Shown here: positions 6,611 to 6,953 of the stretch, piece by piece
Layout: every line of letters begins with the position of its first letter
How positions within the stretch are numbered: position 1 is the stretch's first letter
NCBI GenBank assembly: GCA_012517485.1
Contig: JAAYUT010000025.1
Location: 1 to 6,953, forward strand
Source: Candidatus Atribacter fermentans
GTDB taxonomy: Bacteria > Atribacterota > Atribacteria > Atribacterales > Atribacteraceae
Reading direction: 5' to 3'
Length of the DNA stretch: 6,953 bases
Translations under genes and position numbers: made by a program
Notes under the pieces: model-generated
What the model was told of the DNA's origin: nothing
Database searches by the model: none
The model's input: the letters and a program-made list of their open reading frames with translations, nothing else

Positions 6611-6663
6611 AAATACTTGCCTCCTCAAAAGAATAGAGGGGGCAAGTATTTATAGAGTTTTTT
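6611..6663. terminator. Bidirectional intrinsic terminator between convergent genes
   Basis: AAATACTTGCCTCCTC (6611-6626) pairs with GAGGGGGCAAGTATTT (6636-6651) over 16 bp with one G-U pair, around a 9-base loop. On the plus strand six T follow at 6658-6663. On the minus strand the stem is followed directly by a short T-run (the complement of the A-run ending at 6613). It lies 73 bases after the E1 beta stop codon and about 165 bases beyond the stop of the convergent gene, as expected for a shared terminator. Confidence 0.85.
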
Positions 6664-6668
6664 GAAAT

Positions 6669-6694
6669 ATTTCTCCCGTCAAACGAGGAGGAAT
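6669..6694. repeat. Small intergenic hairpin similar to the one at 4472-4492
   Basis: ATTTCTCC (6669-6676) pairs with GGAGGAAT (6687-6694), one G-U pair included, around a 10-base loop. The flank continues TTGAG, compared with TTAAG after the hairpin at 4472-4492. It is not followed by a T-run. Resemblance to the other copy is limited to the arm type and the right flank. Confidence 0.35.
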
Positions 6695-6733
6695 TTGAGT
6701 ATTGGAATAGAGTTAAGCTTCGTGTTCAGAAAC

Positions 6734-6752
6734 CGTGAGAATCTCATTCTTT
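6734..6752. repeat. Second copy of the CGTGAG-ATCTCAT repeat arm
   Basis: CGTGAGAATCTCATTCTTT matches the right arm of the structured element at 4348-4365 (CGTGAGGATCTCATCTTT) except for one substitution and one inserted base. The core TGAGAATCTCA is itself a near-perfect dyad. Both copies are intergenic. No matching left arm is visible nearby, so this looks like a partial or degraded copy. Confidence 0.45.
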
Positions 6753-6814
6753 CTTCTTTCCCAGCCGCCTTTTTCTTGATTTTTTAATATCAATACTGGT
6801 TATAAATTCAAGAA

Positions 6815-6953
6815 TCAAGACCTGGCCCCAGTATGGTGCATTTCTGCAACGACTGCTTTGGCTCCAGTTAAAAGCATATTTATATCACTGTTAACCCAGA
6901 AAAATTGAACCCCCTCCGTTATCCACCTTTTTGCCAGACCAGGATCAGCATAA
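6815..6953 (-). CDS. HpcH/HpaI-type aldolase, C-terminal fragment (cut by window edge)
   Basis: Read on the minus strand, an open frame enters at the window edge (first full codon at 6952) and ends at TGA (6817-6815), giving the last 45 residues. They begin YADPGLAKRWITEG and continue VQFFWVNSD then INMLLTGAKAVV. The pattern of an acidic residue, A/K-rich helix, EG, hydrophobic strand, V-x-S-D and LL-x-GA is the usual C-terminal end of HpcH/HpaI class II aldolases. These make or cleave 2-oxo-3-deoxy acids, releasing pyruvate and an aldehyde. The metal-binding and catalytic residues lie outside the window and cannot be checked. The gene converges on the E1 operon and probably shares its terminator. 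The family call rests on a short stretch, so a related TIM-barrel lyase is possible. Confidence 0.6.
   Translation of the reverse strand, partial: YADPGLAKRWITEGVQFFWVNSDINMLLTGAKAVVAEMHHTGARS

Noticed and set aside
6773..6820. TTCTTGA/TCAAGAA inverted repeat after the minus-strand gene as its terminator
   Set aside because: The loop is long and, on the minus strand, the right arm is followed by A rather than T residues.
1..6953. CRISPR array, tRNA, rRNA, transposase, phage or defence genes
   Set aside because: No regularly spaced repeats, cloverleaf, ribosomal RNA segments or relevant protein motifs were seen on either strand.

Overview
The window is AT-rich bacterial DNA with short intergenic gaps, mostly good AGGAGG-type ribosome binding sites, and a TTG and a GTG start. 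The secreted solute-binding protein has a plain Sec signal peptide and no lipobox cysteine. That fits a diderm envelope better than a Firmicute. Together with the gene set (sugar ABC uptake, class II aldolase, TPP-dependent E1 pair), it suggests an anaerobic, saccharolytic diderm lineage such as Atribacterota or a Thermotogota-like group. This placement is inference; no rRNA or marker gene is present.

Layout. Positions 23-4149 (+) hold an apparent sugar-uptake and catabolism operon: a class II zinc aldolase, a family 1 type extracellular sugar-binding protein, and two MalF/MalG-type permeases. A G/C-rich hairpin without a U-tract lies between the binding-protein and first-permease genes. A candidate terminator overlaps the end of the second permease gene. 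Positions 4150-4585 are non-coding and contain a compact structure-forming element (4278-4365) and a second small hairpin. Positions 4586-6537 (+) encode an E1 alpha/beta pair of the acetoin/pyruvate dehydrogenase family, overlapping by ATGA. A strong hairpin at 6611-6651 then separates this unit from a convergent minus-strand gene, of which only the C-terminal 45 residues are in the window. They look like an HpcH/HpaI aldolase.

How the genes may work together (inference). The ABC system imports a carbohydrate whose ATPase is not encoded here. The class II aldolase would split a phosphorylated ketose into C3 units. The E1 pair would act on a 2-oxoacid, acetoin or related ketose carbon by TPP chemistry, but no E2 (lipoyl acyltransferase) or E3 is nearby. 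The substrate and the electron or acyl acceptor of the E1 pair are therefore the main open questions. Nothing in the window is a CRISPR array, phage, transposase, toxin-antitoxin or defence locus. The most unusual signals are the orphan E1 pair and the structured or repeated intergenic elements.
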